From: Oxyruncus cristatus
Lineage: Eukaryota > Chordata > Aves > Passeriformes > Cotingidae
Assembly: GCA_013399855.1 (NCBI GenBank)
Contig: VXAY01005987.1
Span: 1,776,907-1,840,906, forward strand
Direction: 5' to 3'
DNA length: 64,000 bases
Positions 12,516 to 23,979 of the stretch are shown in pieces; the stretch's first letter is position 1; every line of letters begins with the position of its first letter. Both the position numbers and the translations under genes were made by a program. Below the pieces are notes generated by a model. It was not told the origin of the DNA and did no database searches. It saw nothing but the letters and a program-made list of their open reading frames with translations.

Positions 12516-13989
12516 ATGCACCCAAGAGCAATTGAGGAGCTGGTGAAAGAGTTTGCCAAGCTACTTTCAGTCTACTACCAGCAGTCCCAGTTAACTGGCT
12601 AAGTCCCAGTTGATTAGAAATTGGCAACTGTGATGCCCGTCTACAAGAAGGGTCCGAAGAATGATGTGGGGAACTACAGGCCTGTCATGGAGCAGGCCAT
12701 CCTCAGTGTCATCACAGGGCACATGCAGGACAACTAATGGATCAGGTCCAGCCAACATGGGTTTACAAAAGGCAGGTCCTGCTTGGCCAACCTGATCTCC
12801 TTCTATGACAAAGTGACCCCCCTTAGTAGATGAGAGAAAGGCTGTAGATGTTGTTAATTAGACTTCAGTAAAGCCTTTGACACCATCCCTCACAACATTC
12901 TCCTGGAGAAACTGGCAGTCCATGGCTTAGACGGGTGTACCCTTTGCTGGGTGAAAAACTGGGCTGGGCCCAGAGAGCAGTGGTGAATGGAACTAAATCC
13001 AGTTGGAGGCCGTCACTGGTGGGGTTCCCCAAGACTCAGTATCTTAGGGCCAGTCCTGTTTAGTATCTTGATCAATGATCTGGATGAGGCGATCGAGGGC
13101 ACCCTCAGTCAGTTCGTAGGCTATGCGGGAGTGTTGATCTTCTGGAGGGTAGGAAGGCTCAGCAAAGGGATTTGGACAGGCTGGATCAATGGGCTGGGGA
13201 CAACTGCATGAGGTTCACTAAGGCAAAGTGCCGGATCCTGCACTTGTGTTGCAACAACCCCATGAAGAGCTACAGGCTGGGGCCAGGCTGGCTGGAAAGC
13301 TGCCCGATGAAAAAGGACCTGGAGTTGATGGTTTACAGCTGTCTGGATATGAGCCCACAGTGTGCCCAAGTGGCCAAGAAGACCAATGACATCCTGGCTT
13401 GTACCAAGAGTAATGTGGCCAGCAGAACTAGGGAATTGATTGTCCCTCTCTACTTGGCACTGGCTGCACCTCAAATCCTGTGTTCAGGTTTGGGTCCCTC
13501 ACTTCAAAAAGGTGAGGTGCTGGACGGTGTCCAAAGAAGGGAGACAAAGGTGGGGAAGGATTTGGATCACTAGTCTTATTAGCAGTGGCTGAGGGAGCTG
13601 GGGTCATTTAGACTGGAGAAGAGAAGGCTGGGGGTGACCTTTTTAGTATCTACAACTGCCTAAAAGGAGGTTGTAGTGAGATAGGAGTTGGTCTCTTCTC
13701 CCAAATAACCAGTGACAGGAAAGGAGGAAATGGCCTCAAGTTGCACCAGTGGAAGTTCAGATTAGATATTAGGAAACATTTTTTTATGGAAGGAATTGTT
13801 AGGCATTGAAATAAGTTGCCTGTGGAAGTGGTGGAGTCACTCTCTCTGGAACTGTTCAAGAGATGTCTGGATGTGGTACTTGGGGATGTGGCTGAGGGGT
13901 GACTATGGTGGTGCTGGGTTGACGGTTGGACTAGATGATCTCAAACTTGAAGAATCATCTTCCAGTCTTGATGATTCTGTGATTCTGTG
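12516..13989 (+). mobile_element. CR1 non-LTR retrotransposon, 5'-truncated, ORF2 RT to 3' end
   Basis: This is a sense-strand CR1 copy covering the reverse transcriptase and C-terminal part of ORF2 and the 3' UTR. Translation in shifting frames gives CR1-type blocks in order: MHPRAIEELVKEFAKLLS (about 12518-12570), the LATVMPVYKKG and GNYRPV blocks (12624-12690), QHGFTKGRSCLANLISFYD (12750-12810), LDFSKAFDTIPHNILLEKL (12862-12918), and LGPVLFSILINDLDEAIEG (13044-13100). These are followed by the C-terminal region in the 13172-13573 frame. The catalytic Phe-Ala-Asp-Asp box expected after TLSQF (about 13110-13130) is missing: the copy reads Val-Gly-Tyr-Ala-Gly there, beside a small deletion. 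Several in-frame stops and frameshifts are present. The 3' end is two copies of the ATTCTGTG unit, finishing at 13989. It is a dead-on-arrival copy without the endonuclease domain. Confidence 0.93.
13172..13573 (+). pseudogene. CR1 ORF2 C-terminal fragment (open, inactive)
   Basis: This 133-codon frame is the longest intact piece of the CR1 ORF2 in this copy. It reads through the region just after the reverse transcriptase palm. Recognisable blocks are MDRLDQWAGDNCMRFTKAKC (residues 1-20), EKDLELMV-type spacing (about residues 49-54), and the QCAQVAKKTNDILACTKSNVASRTRELI block (about residues 63-90). These match the conserved CR1 'thumb' and following region. Its ATG is an internal methionine of the former ORF2 and not a real start. 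It lies inside the 12516-13989 element and is not expected to be expressed as a protein of its own. Confidence 0.85.
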
Positions 13990-14239
13990 CAAAATGGGTG
14001 ATAATTATAACTACCATAAACTGTTAAAAGTAGTCATCAGCGTGTAGTTAACTTTTTTCCCAAAACTTTCTGGTTCAGCAGACACAGAAAGTAGCTTTGA
14101 CTTTTCAGTCTGGAAGATGAGACTCAGGAAACCATTCATCGCTTCAGCACAAGGAAGGTTGAAGATTGACAGTTCTTCCCTTTCCTCATTTATTATCTAC
14201 AGAAAGAGGATGTAAACTTGGGAACGTATATCTGGCTGG

Positions 14240-14258
14240 TGAGTCATGCTGATTAGCA
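14240..14258 (+). promoter_or_regulatory. AP-1 site next to MARE-like palindrome (candidate)
   Basis: TGAGTCA (14240-14246) is a perfect AP-1 element. It shares its last base region with TGCTGATTAGCA (14247-14258), a near-palindrome resembling a MAF recognition element and containing a GATTA homeodomain core. The pairing within 19 bases and the motif-rich flanks resemble a vertebrate enhancer core. No conservation or activity data are available here, so this is a motif-level call only. Confidence 0.25.
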
Positions 14259-14420
14259 GATATTTAGCCAGGCTCATTTGCTTAACCTTAATGCTTGTCA
14301 CATGTCATGCTACAAATTCCACTGTGCATTTACAAAGGATTTGACATCATGAAAGTAATTATTCCAAAATGATCTTGATAGATTAAAAAAAAAAAAAAAA
14401 GGCAATTTGGTCCTAAAAAC

Positions 14421-14442
14421 AACATTCTCTAATGAGAATGTT
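14421..14442 (+). repeat. Perfect 9-bp inverted repeat around TAAT
   Basis: The arms AACATTCTC (14421-14429) and GAGAATGTT (14434-14442) are exact reverse complements around a four-base TAAT spacer. This could be a dimeric protein-binding site. It lies about 170 bases after the AP-1/MARE-like pair, directly after a poly-A run. Confidence 0.6.
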
Positions 14443-17400
14443 TCTGGGTCTGCAAATCCATAGTCATGTTTTATTTATAGCCTGCCTATGATTCATCATT
14501 AGAGTTTCTTACAGATTTTGGAAGAAAAATTGTTCTTCCATGCACGAGTGTTTTTAGATAACCACAGCTGCTCCTCACTAGCTGCTGTTTCAATAGCAGA
14601 AAGCCTAACACTAGTATTCTTATGCATCTTTATTTCTATCTGCTCACATTCAAACCAATTTCACCACACACAATCAATCCCATTGTGAGGATTTCAGGCA
14701 GCAGGCACCGCAGCCAGCATTTGGCATGTCAGCAAAACCCCTTTTTGTTCCGAAGTGGAACAGCTGATGGGATGAAACTTTGCTGCTGGCTAGAAAGCTT
14801 TGAAAGGATGGTGCTGTCCTAGCTCTGCTCTGCCTGTGCTAAAATGCATCTGAAGGTGTTTAAGGCAATTGTCAGAAACTCTGGAAGAACACAACCTGGC
14901 CCTTCTGCTGCTTTGGCATTAAGGGCTGCAATTTGCATTTTTCGCTGTATTGCTTGCTGGTTAATAAAAGGATGAATAATCTAAAGTGATTTGTCATTGA
15001 GAAATTTTTTTTGGTGTTTTGGTGTTGCAGTTAACATTTCTGCTCTCTTGGTTTAAGAGCCTTCTCAGCAGATGGACGAGTTTACAGATTGCTTAAGAAG
15101 CAGAGATTGAGATAAACATCTCTGGTAATTGTGTCCAGAAAATAAATCTTGGTCATCTCTGCACACACATGGCTTTCTCTATACCTAGTAAGTTTTTTTT
15201 TCCACTGGGATAAAGCCCTCTTGAACCTTCTGGGCTGCAGGGGTACTGTTTAACAACAGATGCTTTTGCACTTTCAGATACCATTCCAGGCTATTATCAT
15301 GCCCACATATGTTCTTTCAGGACCTGATCGGACTTGAATTTAGAGAGACTCTGAGTTAATGATAAGCTCACCAGATCTGGCATTGCTTACTGTGTACCTC
15401 TACAGACAATGCTGGAGAAGTGAGACTACAGCTTTACGTACATGACTAGCATAGCCATATCAAATGGAAGTGTTTTGTTGTCTCCTCTTTGTTCATCTCT
15501 GTGTTGGAGATGGGAATAAAACTTTGACTGATGCTGGTGGGGATGCAGAGGTGACTGAGTGTCAAAGCAGTGCTTACTGCACTTGCAGTGCATTGTGATT
15601 CGAAAACAACTGAAGTATTGTGACTGTAATCAGCACACCTGGAGAACTCATAGTCTGCGTTTGTAATCTTGGCCTAAGGTTGAGGACATGAATGCTCTTA
15701 CACTACTGGCAGTTCACTGCTGTCTGGCAAGTTGGAGAAGGCAGAAAAAGCTGTAGGGAGTAGCTAAGTGGATGACTTTTGACTCTCCAGAAATAAAAAA
15801 AGAAAAATTGAGGTCTTCAAGTAGTTCTATAGCTTGAGTATTTGCAACTCAGCTATCTATTTCATTCCTGTGAGCAGCCAGAAAACTTGTCCCTTTCAAG
15901 AGTATATTCTCTTTTCCAGAGTATTGTAATCATATGGAAGTACAGTGCAAACCATCTCATACTGTGTGAGTAATTTGTCTAGTTCCCATAAAAATAACAT
16001 ATACACTCATGAAAGTAGAGCAGCTTCACATGAATTCTGCTTTTTTCATTAAGTACTACATGTTCATACCTATTCACTAAATATATACTCAAACAGAAAA
16101 CAAGTAATCAAAAATAATGAATTTCCTTCCATGAGACAAGGTGTAACAGATGAAATGCTCATAGAGGGATGAGTTTTCTGCTGTTGGTGTGTGATATTCA
16201 GTGTGATTGGGAGACATTCATACGCCTTTTCCAGGTTGTTTTTTATGTTCTCCATGCAAAATGCAAGCGTGATTTCTGTACCTCTTTCAGTTTGATTTCA
16301 GCATTAACTGTTTTTGTATAAATTTATTTCCTGTTCCAAATTTGTATGGAGATTACCTCTTAAATATGCTAGGTAGAGAGGACAGAGCTCTCCCTCTTTG
16401 TTAAACAAATTAGTGTCAGTGGTCCTGTACAATTCCAAAGCAGAAAACACGAGAAAGGCAGTGAGGGAGAGAAGCAGTTAGAAAAACAAAATGGAAAGTA
16501 TTTCGTATGTCAGAGATCATAGAGTATCTAATAAAAAGCTCAGCTTTGGAAAAGAAAAAACCCTCCATGTGGAAGACTTAACTTAGGTTAAGATAAAAGA
16601 TAAACTGCTCTCTGACAGCCCTGTCACAGAAAAAATATTAAGTATTTTTTTAAAATGTGACCTTGGAAATGTGAACCTGGTAATTGGTGGTAACTGGGGA
16701 ACAACTGAAGATCTTTGACCTCTGTTTAGTTTCAGTAAAGATTCATGCATTTTGGATACATAGCTCTAATGTCTCTTTGCCTAATTAACCCCATCTATGC
16801 TTTGCTCTCTTTCCATCTCACAAGACAACCTTTGGGCTTTCCTGCTACTTTGAAGAGGCAGCCAAGGCTCTCAACATACAGACTATCTCCTTCCCTCTCT
16901 TTTTCAATTCCCAGCTTATCTTCAGCCACGTTTAGCTCATCCCTTCTAGACACGTGCACCACTTGCATAACTGCTACTGTGTGACTGAGCATATATCTAG
17001 GGCTTCATGAAAAGCTCTGATCAGCATTCAGTTTACAAAGATACACAGGGATTTACATCGAGGGTAGCAGAGTAGTCTTGCCTATAAATTTATGACTTTT
17101 AAAGAAATCCACAGAGAGTAGCTTTCATGCTTATTGCATAAGGAAGCCCTACAGTAATCTTAAACTTAGATGAATAAGAGGAATGATGAAACAGGGATCA
17201 CTCTTATATAAAGAAATGGAAATCTATTTGAAAGAGAGGGGAAGGTTGAAGGTTCTAGAGGCAAAGAATTTCTGACTGATTTGCCACCATGAAAGAAAAA
17301 CAGGAAAGAGAAAAAAAAAAATAGAAAAAAAAGAAGCAACAGTCTTTATTGAGGGAATAGCAAATTTTAAAGAGGAAGAAAGACCAAAGAAAAAAAGGTA

Positions 17401-17480
17401 TAAGGCTTCTGATTGCTCTTTTGATGGTGATTGTTTTTTTACTAAATGAATGGATAAGATAAGTTTACTTACCAAGCATC

Positions 17481-17960
17481 TGTGGTGGTTTAAATTTTTA
17501 TTGCCTGGCAGCTGCTTGTTACCATCTTCTGTTGGTTACCCAGCCCAGCTGCCCCAGCGGAGCAGAGCAGAGATGGCAGCAATGGACACCCCTCTCCCAT
17601 TTGGCCATTGGGAAGTCTGGATTTGATTGCCAGGGATGATAAGCTTAAGTTTACCTACACAACTTCTCAAGAAAGCAGGATCCATGCACACAGTGACTAA
17701 AGCAAAAGCAGTTCATAGCCATGAAGAATAAAACAGAGAGGGTTCATGCACAGTCACTAAGGCTGCGGGTCCAGCTGGTAGGGTCCAGCTGGTAGTCCCA
17801 CCAGATGGCACAGTGGAAACCTCTGACAGAAGCCTGAGTGGTGGTAAACTGTTTCTGCACTGTCATAGCTTGCTCCCAAAATTCACACAGAGGCTTTTGA
17901 GGGAGTCATATGTCTGTTAGGTGATTTGAGGTGTTCCAGCCAAATAAATAAAGTGTTTCT
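17481..17960 (+). mobile_element. LTR-like repeat (candidate endogenous retrovirus LTR)
   Basis: The stretch begins TGTGGTGGTTTAAAT, a start like that of many avian retroviral LTRs. It is GC-richer than its surroundings and non-coding, and has a doubled polyadenylation signal (AATAAATAAA) at about 17944-17953 near its right end. It contains a 14-bp tandem duplication (GGTCCAGCTGGTAG, about 17768-17797) and a strong CTCF-type core at 17798. I could not find a convincing terminal CA or a target-site duplication, so the right edge is approximate and the identification is tentative. A similar start occurs at about 42320. Confidence 0.3.
17798..17811 (+). promoter_or_regulatory. CTCF core motif (candidate)
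   Basis: CCACCAGATGGCAC fits the vertebrate CTCF core consensus CCACNAGRKGGCRS at every position. CTCF is a zinc-finger protein that anchors chromatin loops and boundaries. The site lies inside the LTR-like stretch 17481-17960, so it could be transposon-derived, as many lineage-specific CTCF sites are. Orientation is on the plus strand. Binding is inferred from the motif alone. Confidence 0.4.
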
Positions 17961-18729
17961 TCACTGGGGCCACTTTTTAGGAAGCTGCCATACTTTATAT
18001 TCATTTATTAAGAAAAAATCAAGAAAAAGCATATATTTTTTTATCCTCAGTTTGTGAAACAAGGGAAAATGAAATGAAAATTGCACTACAGCAGACCTGA
18101 TTTGTTTAATGTAAAGTATCCCTCTTTCAGGGTCTTTATATGAAATCTCTGTGAAGCCACAGAGGTAAAAAAGTGGCCCTCAACAATTCAGTTGGACTAT
18201 TGTATTAAAAGTATTCTCTGAAGTATAGTACAATTAAGTCACCAGATGCATTAGACCAAGAACATGTATTACAGTATGATTGGTATCATAACTCCGTAGA
18301 AAAATAAATCATAATGATATATTTTGTTTTTGAAAGCTAACGGATATGCCTCCACTGCCTGGAGCTCTGGCCAAACTTCTATTCTCCAGAAAATAAAATA
18401 AAATTTTCTGAAGTTAAACCTGGGCTAATAAAGCTTTTGCATGCTAGATTTTTTTTTTTTTCTGAAGATTAACACTCTGTATGGTTAAAGTTAAGTTGAA
18501 TGTTCCTGTTTGGAAGCTCCAGCTATTTCAAAAAGTCATCAAATGTAATCTTTCGAGAACAAAAATATAATTTCACCATTTGTTCATAATATTCTAATTT
18601 TTCCCTTAAAATTTTGCTGAAAGTGATGGAAAATGAACTGATATTGAATATTAGGTCCAAAATTTTCCAATTGGAACATTTAAAATTAGGTTCCTAATTC
18701 CATATTTAAATAAGCTAAATATAAGTAGC

Positions 18730-18830
18730 CTGATTTTCAGAGCTTCTGAGCAATCCCAGCTGCCACTGAAATCAGTGGGAGCTTTGGGTAAATACCAGAT
18801 CACCTATTTAGGCTCATTATCATATAAAGA
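18730..18830 (+). repeat. Ancient palindromic interspersed repeat (candidate)
   Basis: The segment opens CCTGATTTTCAGAGCTTCTG. It has at its centre AGCTGCCACTG (18758-18768) and CAGTGGGAGCT (18773-18783), which pair at 10 of 11 positions around AAAT. From general knowledge, a palindromic sequence of this form (TGATTTTCAGAGGTGCTGAGCA... with a CAGTGGGAGCT centre) is very common in turtles and crocodilians and is seen as old copies in birds. I infer that this is a decayed member, probably a MITE-like element, but cannot name the family with certainty. Confidence 0.45.
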
Positions 18831-19997
18831 TTAAATAGGGATTGGGACATTTTAGCCAATGTTATTAATGAAGGTTATTACAGTAGGGCTGGGATCTGTA
18901 AAAGTGCACAGAAAACTCTCAGTGACTAAGATGCTGCTCATGTGGGGACAAACCCTTCTTAAGCCATCTTGCCCATTACCTTACACTGTAAGAAAATGGC
19001 CCCATACCACTTTTGCATGATCTCTGGCAACTAGGATGAAATTACTCTCCTAAAAAAAATCATGGCACCACCTACCATCATTTTCTAAAGGCTTTTCTTG
19101 GTGTATAGGCTTAACTGAACCTTTTCAGCTTCCTCCCATTCCATTCCTCCTCTTACAAATGCAAGGAGGCTATTTCATTCCTCTCTATCCCGTTCCTGAC
19201 GTCTGCCGTCAAATAGCACAGTTCACTTGTGCGTGGGCACCAGCACCTCTCCCCAGCCTGCTGCCAGTGGCCCAGAGGCACAGCCCTGCAGCACTGCCTG
19301 CCTGTGGCTGCTGCCCACCTCTCCCGTGTTGCCAGGCCTGGGAAAAGCTGGTGTGTGGCTCTATGCCCTCCCTCCTGAGGAGCTCCCAGGTGGGCTCTGG
19401 ATAAGGGCAGCTGGGACTCCCAGCATTTCTTGCATTTCTTGCATTTTTTCCATTCAAGGTGGTTTGAGACAACAGCACAACTCCTACGCTGCCTCACACC
19501 CTCAAAAGAGGCTTTCTTGTATGGGCACTGTGCTGGGACCAGCACTTTCTAAATATTTTTGAAGTAGCGCTGTCATGTGTTCTTGGTCCTCCATAATCTC
19601 CCTAGGCCTCTTTCTCTACGGTAAGAGTTGGAGTTGTGTAATGCTTGTCTCGACTCCACATGGCTACAGCAGCCTCAAAGGCTTCTCTGAGCCCAGGAGG
19701 TGCAGGTGCCCAGCTGCCGGCCTTTCTCTCTCCCTCTCTGTGGAGCCCTGCAGCAATTGCGTACTGCTGATAATGAAATGAAACAATAGAGAAGCAGTTT
19801 CCATTAACATGCAATTGATTCGAAGATCAAAGCAGAAGCAAACAAAACACAACTTAAAAGAGAACAATTCAAAGCATCAAACAGATGCTTTTTTTCCCTA
19901 CCTTGTGGTGCAGATGCAGTCAATATCCAGTCTGATAGGAGCCAGGATTCCCTCTCCAGTATTTTAATCCATGGTTTATGTTACATTCTTCACATGT

Positions 19998-20062
19998 TGG
20001 GTTTTTTGTTGTTGTTTTTGTTTTGTTTTGGTGGGGTTTTTTTGTCAGGTTTTATTTTTTTT
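19998..20062 (+). repeat. G/T-rich low-complexity DNA
   Basis: This is a run of GTT, TTTTG and GGTTT-like units with no regular period, typical of low-complexity DNA in bird introns and intergenic regions. It has no coding content. Confidence 0.7.
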
Positions 20063-23000
20063 CCCTGTCATTCCACTTTATTTTCACAGCCAAGAGAACT
20101 CTGCTTTTTAAGACAGTTCTCAGTCTTTCCTGGTAGTAAGAGAAATATTCTGTGCAAACCCTGCTTTCTTTAGGCTCATGACCTTCAAGAGTTATATTTC
20201 TGTTTAGCCTCTGGAAGCTGATTTAATTGTCATGGTCTAATTTGAGGCTGTAACTGGATCTGACAAAAATCTAATTTATGCTTTAAGTTGCTAATATTCT
20301 TCTTAATGGTTAATAATTTTGCCAGGTTTAGCAGTTTGTGTTCAGATCTTCCATGTAAAATTTTTTCTTAAAAAAAAATCATTATTTATCCTTTTTGGTA
20401 AAAACACAGAAAAGGGCCATTAATATTTCATGAGAGAAGAAATGTCAAAAAAATTTTTGTTTTGTTGATAAGAAAAAGAAATTAAATTGGCATCCATCTA
20501 ACCGAGAACTTTAAATGCCTCCATGCATGGGAGTAGGTGATTCTTGGGGGATAAGGGAAGAAGGAACTCCTATTTTTTGTATCAGTATAATTTCCTGTGT
20601 TGAAAGAAAGTAAAATTTGTGTCCAAAGTCAGTGGGCAATTTGCTGTCCTTAAAGACATTGAATATGAAGAAAGGAGAACAAAATGTTTTTAAAGGCACT
20701 TGCAATCATCACAGCGTGAATACTGATGGGCAAAGACGAGGACATCAGGTTTTCTGAAGTGCCTGAGTAAATTGTAAACCTGAGAACCACTGAATTTGAA
20801 TGATGATTTGGGACACCTGCCTGGTGTGATGAAGCACTGAGCAGTCACCCCTGGCAAGCACCAGGAGGAGTGTCAGGCAGGAGGCTGCACCACTGCACTG
20901 AGCCCTGGTGCAATTACATGCTCAGGGGACAATAATGTCCCCAGAGCCTGAGGTCATTTCCCTGACTGGAGCTGCCCTGTTAGCAATGTGTTTATCAAAT
21001 CAACTTCATGTTGGTAAGAGTGGCATAACTCCATGCCACAGTGAATTGCTCGGGACAGACAGGTCCATATATTCTTGAGCTTGTCATAAGATATTTAGAC
21101 TAAATGAAGAGAAGTAGGTTATGGGTTTATCAAAACTGACCCAGTCAGTCATCTACTGACTAGTCATCTCCCAGTATGACCAAGAGTTTTTCACAATTTC
21201 CCCTAAGGTATTTTGACAGGAATTACCTGCAGAAAGACAATACTGAACAGAATAACACAGATTTGTGACAGTAAGGAAGCAGCAATCTTTAGAAGAATTT
21301 CCTGGGAGACTTTCAGAGAAAAAAAGTCTGGAAGGAAGAAAATAGGGAGTAGATAAAAGAGTAACATATAGAAAGGCTAAACCAATAGTAACAATTAAAT
21401 CTTACGTAAACTTTGGTGCGAAAACTTAAGCCTGAGAAAACACACTGGGATGGTGATGTCTCACTTTGCATGGAGACTGCTTTTGTTCAGTATGTAATTC
21501 CAAAGACAAAGAAGCCCTTGGGCTTTCTATTTTTAGTGGGTGGGAATGCAGGTCTTCAGCTCACTTCTGATCAGAATACAACCTAAAAGATTCCTGTTCA
21601 AAACATACCTAAGCACAAAAATTTTGTCATAGTGTCCTGTAATTGAAGAGCTACAGGTATCAATTTCTGAATGAGAAATAAACCTTAAAGTGTGAAAAAC
21701 AAGGCTGTCTTCTGCAACCTGAAATATTGGATAGATCTCACAGGCATGTGAGGGTCTTCCTTTCTTCATGGAAAAAACCAGCAATGGTTTTGCTACTGTT
21801 CTGGAATCTGAGGTAGGCTGAAGCCTCCCCCTTAATAAAGTAAGTTGCTTGCACAGCTATATCTCTATACTTCTGAAATCCTTTTGAATTGCTGTTGGAT
21901 CAGTGTATGGGCAATGAATGGGATTGTATTACTCATTGTACTCACCAATAAAATATCTGCAGCAAAGTTAATCCAGCTTGTTGATATTTCACCAGGGTCA
22001 GAGAATTTCTTCACCCTCGAGTTTGTTCAAATTAGAAGAGGATTATTCAGAATGTGACCATTCAGCCTGGAAGATGAGATAGCCATGCCCAGGAAGCCAA
22101 GGCCCTGCAGAGCACTGGGAAGGCTTGAAGGAGGTTTCTGTGTTCCAGGAGGTTTGTTTTGCTGGGGAAGAAGCCCTAGGACCAGGGAGCAAGGAGCAAA
22201 AGGAAACAAGCTCCTCTGCAGTGGAAAGGTTGCTGCTTGGTCACTGCTATCACTTTGACATGACACACTTTCCCAGGCTGCTTCCCAATGTCCTGGTGTG
22301 TGGCTGACTGAGTGAAGCCCCATGAAATCCTCCATAACACATCCTTCTTTGTGGTCATAGCCCTGACTTGGGAACATAGGACATTAGGCAGGAAGCAGTG
22401 ATTCTGCGTGTGATAATTCCAGGAAGGCATCTACTTTATCCCTTCTTCCTCCGCAGAAGTGACTAAACAATGCTGCCTGAAAATCTACATTCTTCTTTAA
22501 GATAAAATGTACCCTTTTCTCAAACAAATACTAGGCTTTTTGAAAATTTTGTTTTTAGAATTTGGCTATGAATATGCTTAATCAGTTTTTCTGTAAGACT
22601 TTTCAAAAGTAGTTTCATTTAATGAGCTTTCAGGCATAGTTTTTACTTATGCAGGGGAAAAAACCTAAACCACCTCAGTCTTTCTTCTGCTCTCCTTTGT
22701 CACAATCCTGTTTGATGTGCAGGCCATATTGACTTATACAGTCTAGATGATCCCTTCCTTTTTTTTTGTGATTGTAGGTGCTCCTTCCCCTTTATGCAAC
22801 TAAAATTTAATGCTGAAATGACAAAAAAATGTGTAACAATTAGAAGAGCAGAAGTATTCTGAAAAAATCTGCATGTGTTGGCAGTAAGGAGTAATTTTTG
22901 TATTTCAGTCAATTTCATTATCTTCAAATGGAAAGAAAACTTTGCAATTCTTTGTGTGGGTAAATGTCTTTGGACACATGTCCTTGAAGAATGGATTTGA

Positions 23001-23149
23001 TTGTCAGATACTCAGAGGTGAATTTTTTTCCACTGTTATTTCTAATGATGAAGAAACAGATTATATGGTGATACAGTTGTGAGGAAATATCTTGTCTGAC
23101 ATGAGTTACTCCCTGTAGTTTTCATTGACAATATTCCCATCATTGCTGC

Positions 23150-23570
23150 TAGACTGTATTGCCTCCATCTCATACTTCTTCACCATCTCTTACAAAAATG
23201 GGTCTTGCTGGTGTTTTTGTCTCTCCCCATCTTTTTGCTGACCTACCATTAATTTTCCCTTCCCTGTCACAGCCTGTCTCCAGTTCTGAGGCTTGTGGAC
23301 TATTATCTACCTCTCATCTCTTCAGTCCCTGCTGTTTCAAGCTCTCTTTCCTCCCTTATTTCTGTTCTCATTATCCAGGCTCACCTTCAACTCTGCTGGC
23401 TCCAGTCCCACTGCCTGCAAGCATGCTCTTGCATATTCTACATCAGAATAAGGCTCCTTTATTCAGCTTGCCCACTTACAATCCTACCTTCTTCCTCACC
23501 TTTGTTTTCAGCACTCTAGGGCTCAGATCCAAGGATCTATTTAGGCTCCTAACTTGTCCTTGAATGCCTA
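23150..23570 (+). other. Strand-asymmetric pyrimidine-rich segment
   Basis: For about 400 bases the plus strand is dominated by C and T, and it keeps two overlapping frames open (134 codons at 23159-23563 and 74 codons at 23295-23519). The predicted peptide is Ser/Pro/Leu/Phe-rich and shows no domain. Open frames are expected here because stop codons need purines. The right end (GGCTCAGATCCAAGGATCTATTTAGGCTCC, positions 23520-23549) resembles an old sauropsid repeat, so part may be a decayed transposon. I do not call a gene. Confidence 0.4.
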
Positions 23571-23979
23571 AAAGTATTCTGAATGCAGTCCTGCCTCAGT
23601 TTTCTTCTCTCACTTCTCATTGTGCCCTTTCAAATGTCCCTCGTACCTTGTGACAGCTGAATTCCTTTTTTGGGAAACAACATTAATATGCTTTGACTCT
23701 TTATGGAAGAGACAGTGTAGCAGCCGAGTAGGTTGTACTTGTGCTTCTACAGCCCCAGCATCCCTAATGGTGCCTACTTCTAAGATGGAGCGAAGAGAAA
23801 ACTTCTTACTACGTCCATATTGAACCAGTCAGCACAAATTAGTTCACAAAAACAAAAGGCAAAATGAACAGCAATTCCCATGTTCATTATATTCTCTCTT
23901 CATCAATAAGAAATCCTGCCATATTTTGACAAGACATATTATTGTCTATTCAGCCCTGCTGTGATTCTGCAGCCAGCTA
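23571..23979. other. Non-coding DNA, nothing recognised
   Basis: Between the pyrimidine-rich segment and the CR1 end I see no gene, RNA or repeat. The 67-codon frame at 23620-23823 has no recognisable feature. Confidence 0.5.

Larger units (their letters stand above)
13990..17480. other. Non-coding DNA, possible regulatory patch at 14.2-14.45 kb
   Basis: No gene is recognised. The stretch 14215-14445 is dense in transcription-factor-like motifs and is described separately. A 16-base poly-A run lies at 14385-14400. The rest, including 16745-16984 where frames overlap on both strands, shows no domain or known repeat. Confidence 0.5.
17961..23149. other. Non-coding DNA, no gene recognised
   Basis: No gene is supported. 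A GC-richer patch at 19200-19400 gives overlapping frames on both strands (for example 19227-19562 plus and 19153-19545 minus). Such mirror frames arise from composition and show no domain. It contains a short run of the GCATTTCTT-type unit at 19421-19448. A palindromic old repeat is listed at 18730-18830 and GTT-rich low-complexity DNA at 19998-20062. A second GC-richer patch at 22080-22330 is likewise without recognisable content. Confidence 0.5.

Noticed and set aside
13121..13474. 117-codon minus-strand frame
   Set aside because: Antisense shadow of the sense CR1 ORF2 remnant.
19153..19562. GC-richer patch with frames on both strands, considered as a CpG island or exon
   Set aside because: Few CpG, no splice sites or domain; mirror frames reflect composition.
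23159..23563. 134-codon plus-strand Ser/Pro/Leu-rich frame
   Set aside because: Follows from pyrimidine-rich composition, which removes stop codons; no domain.
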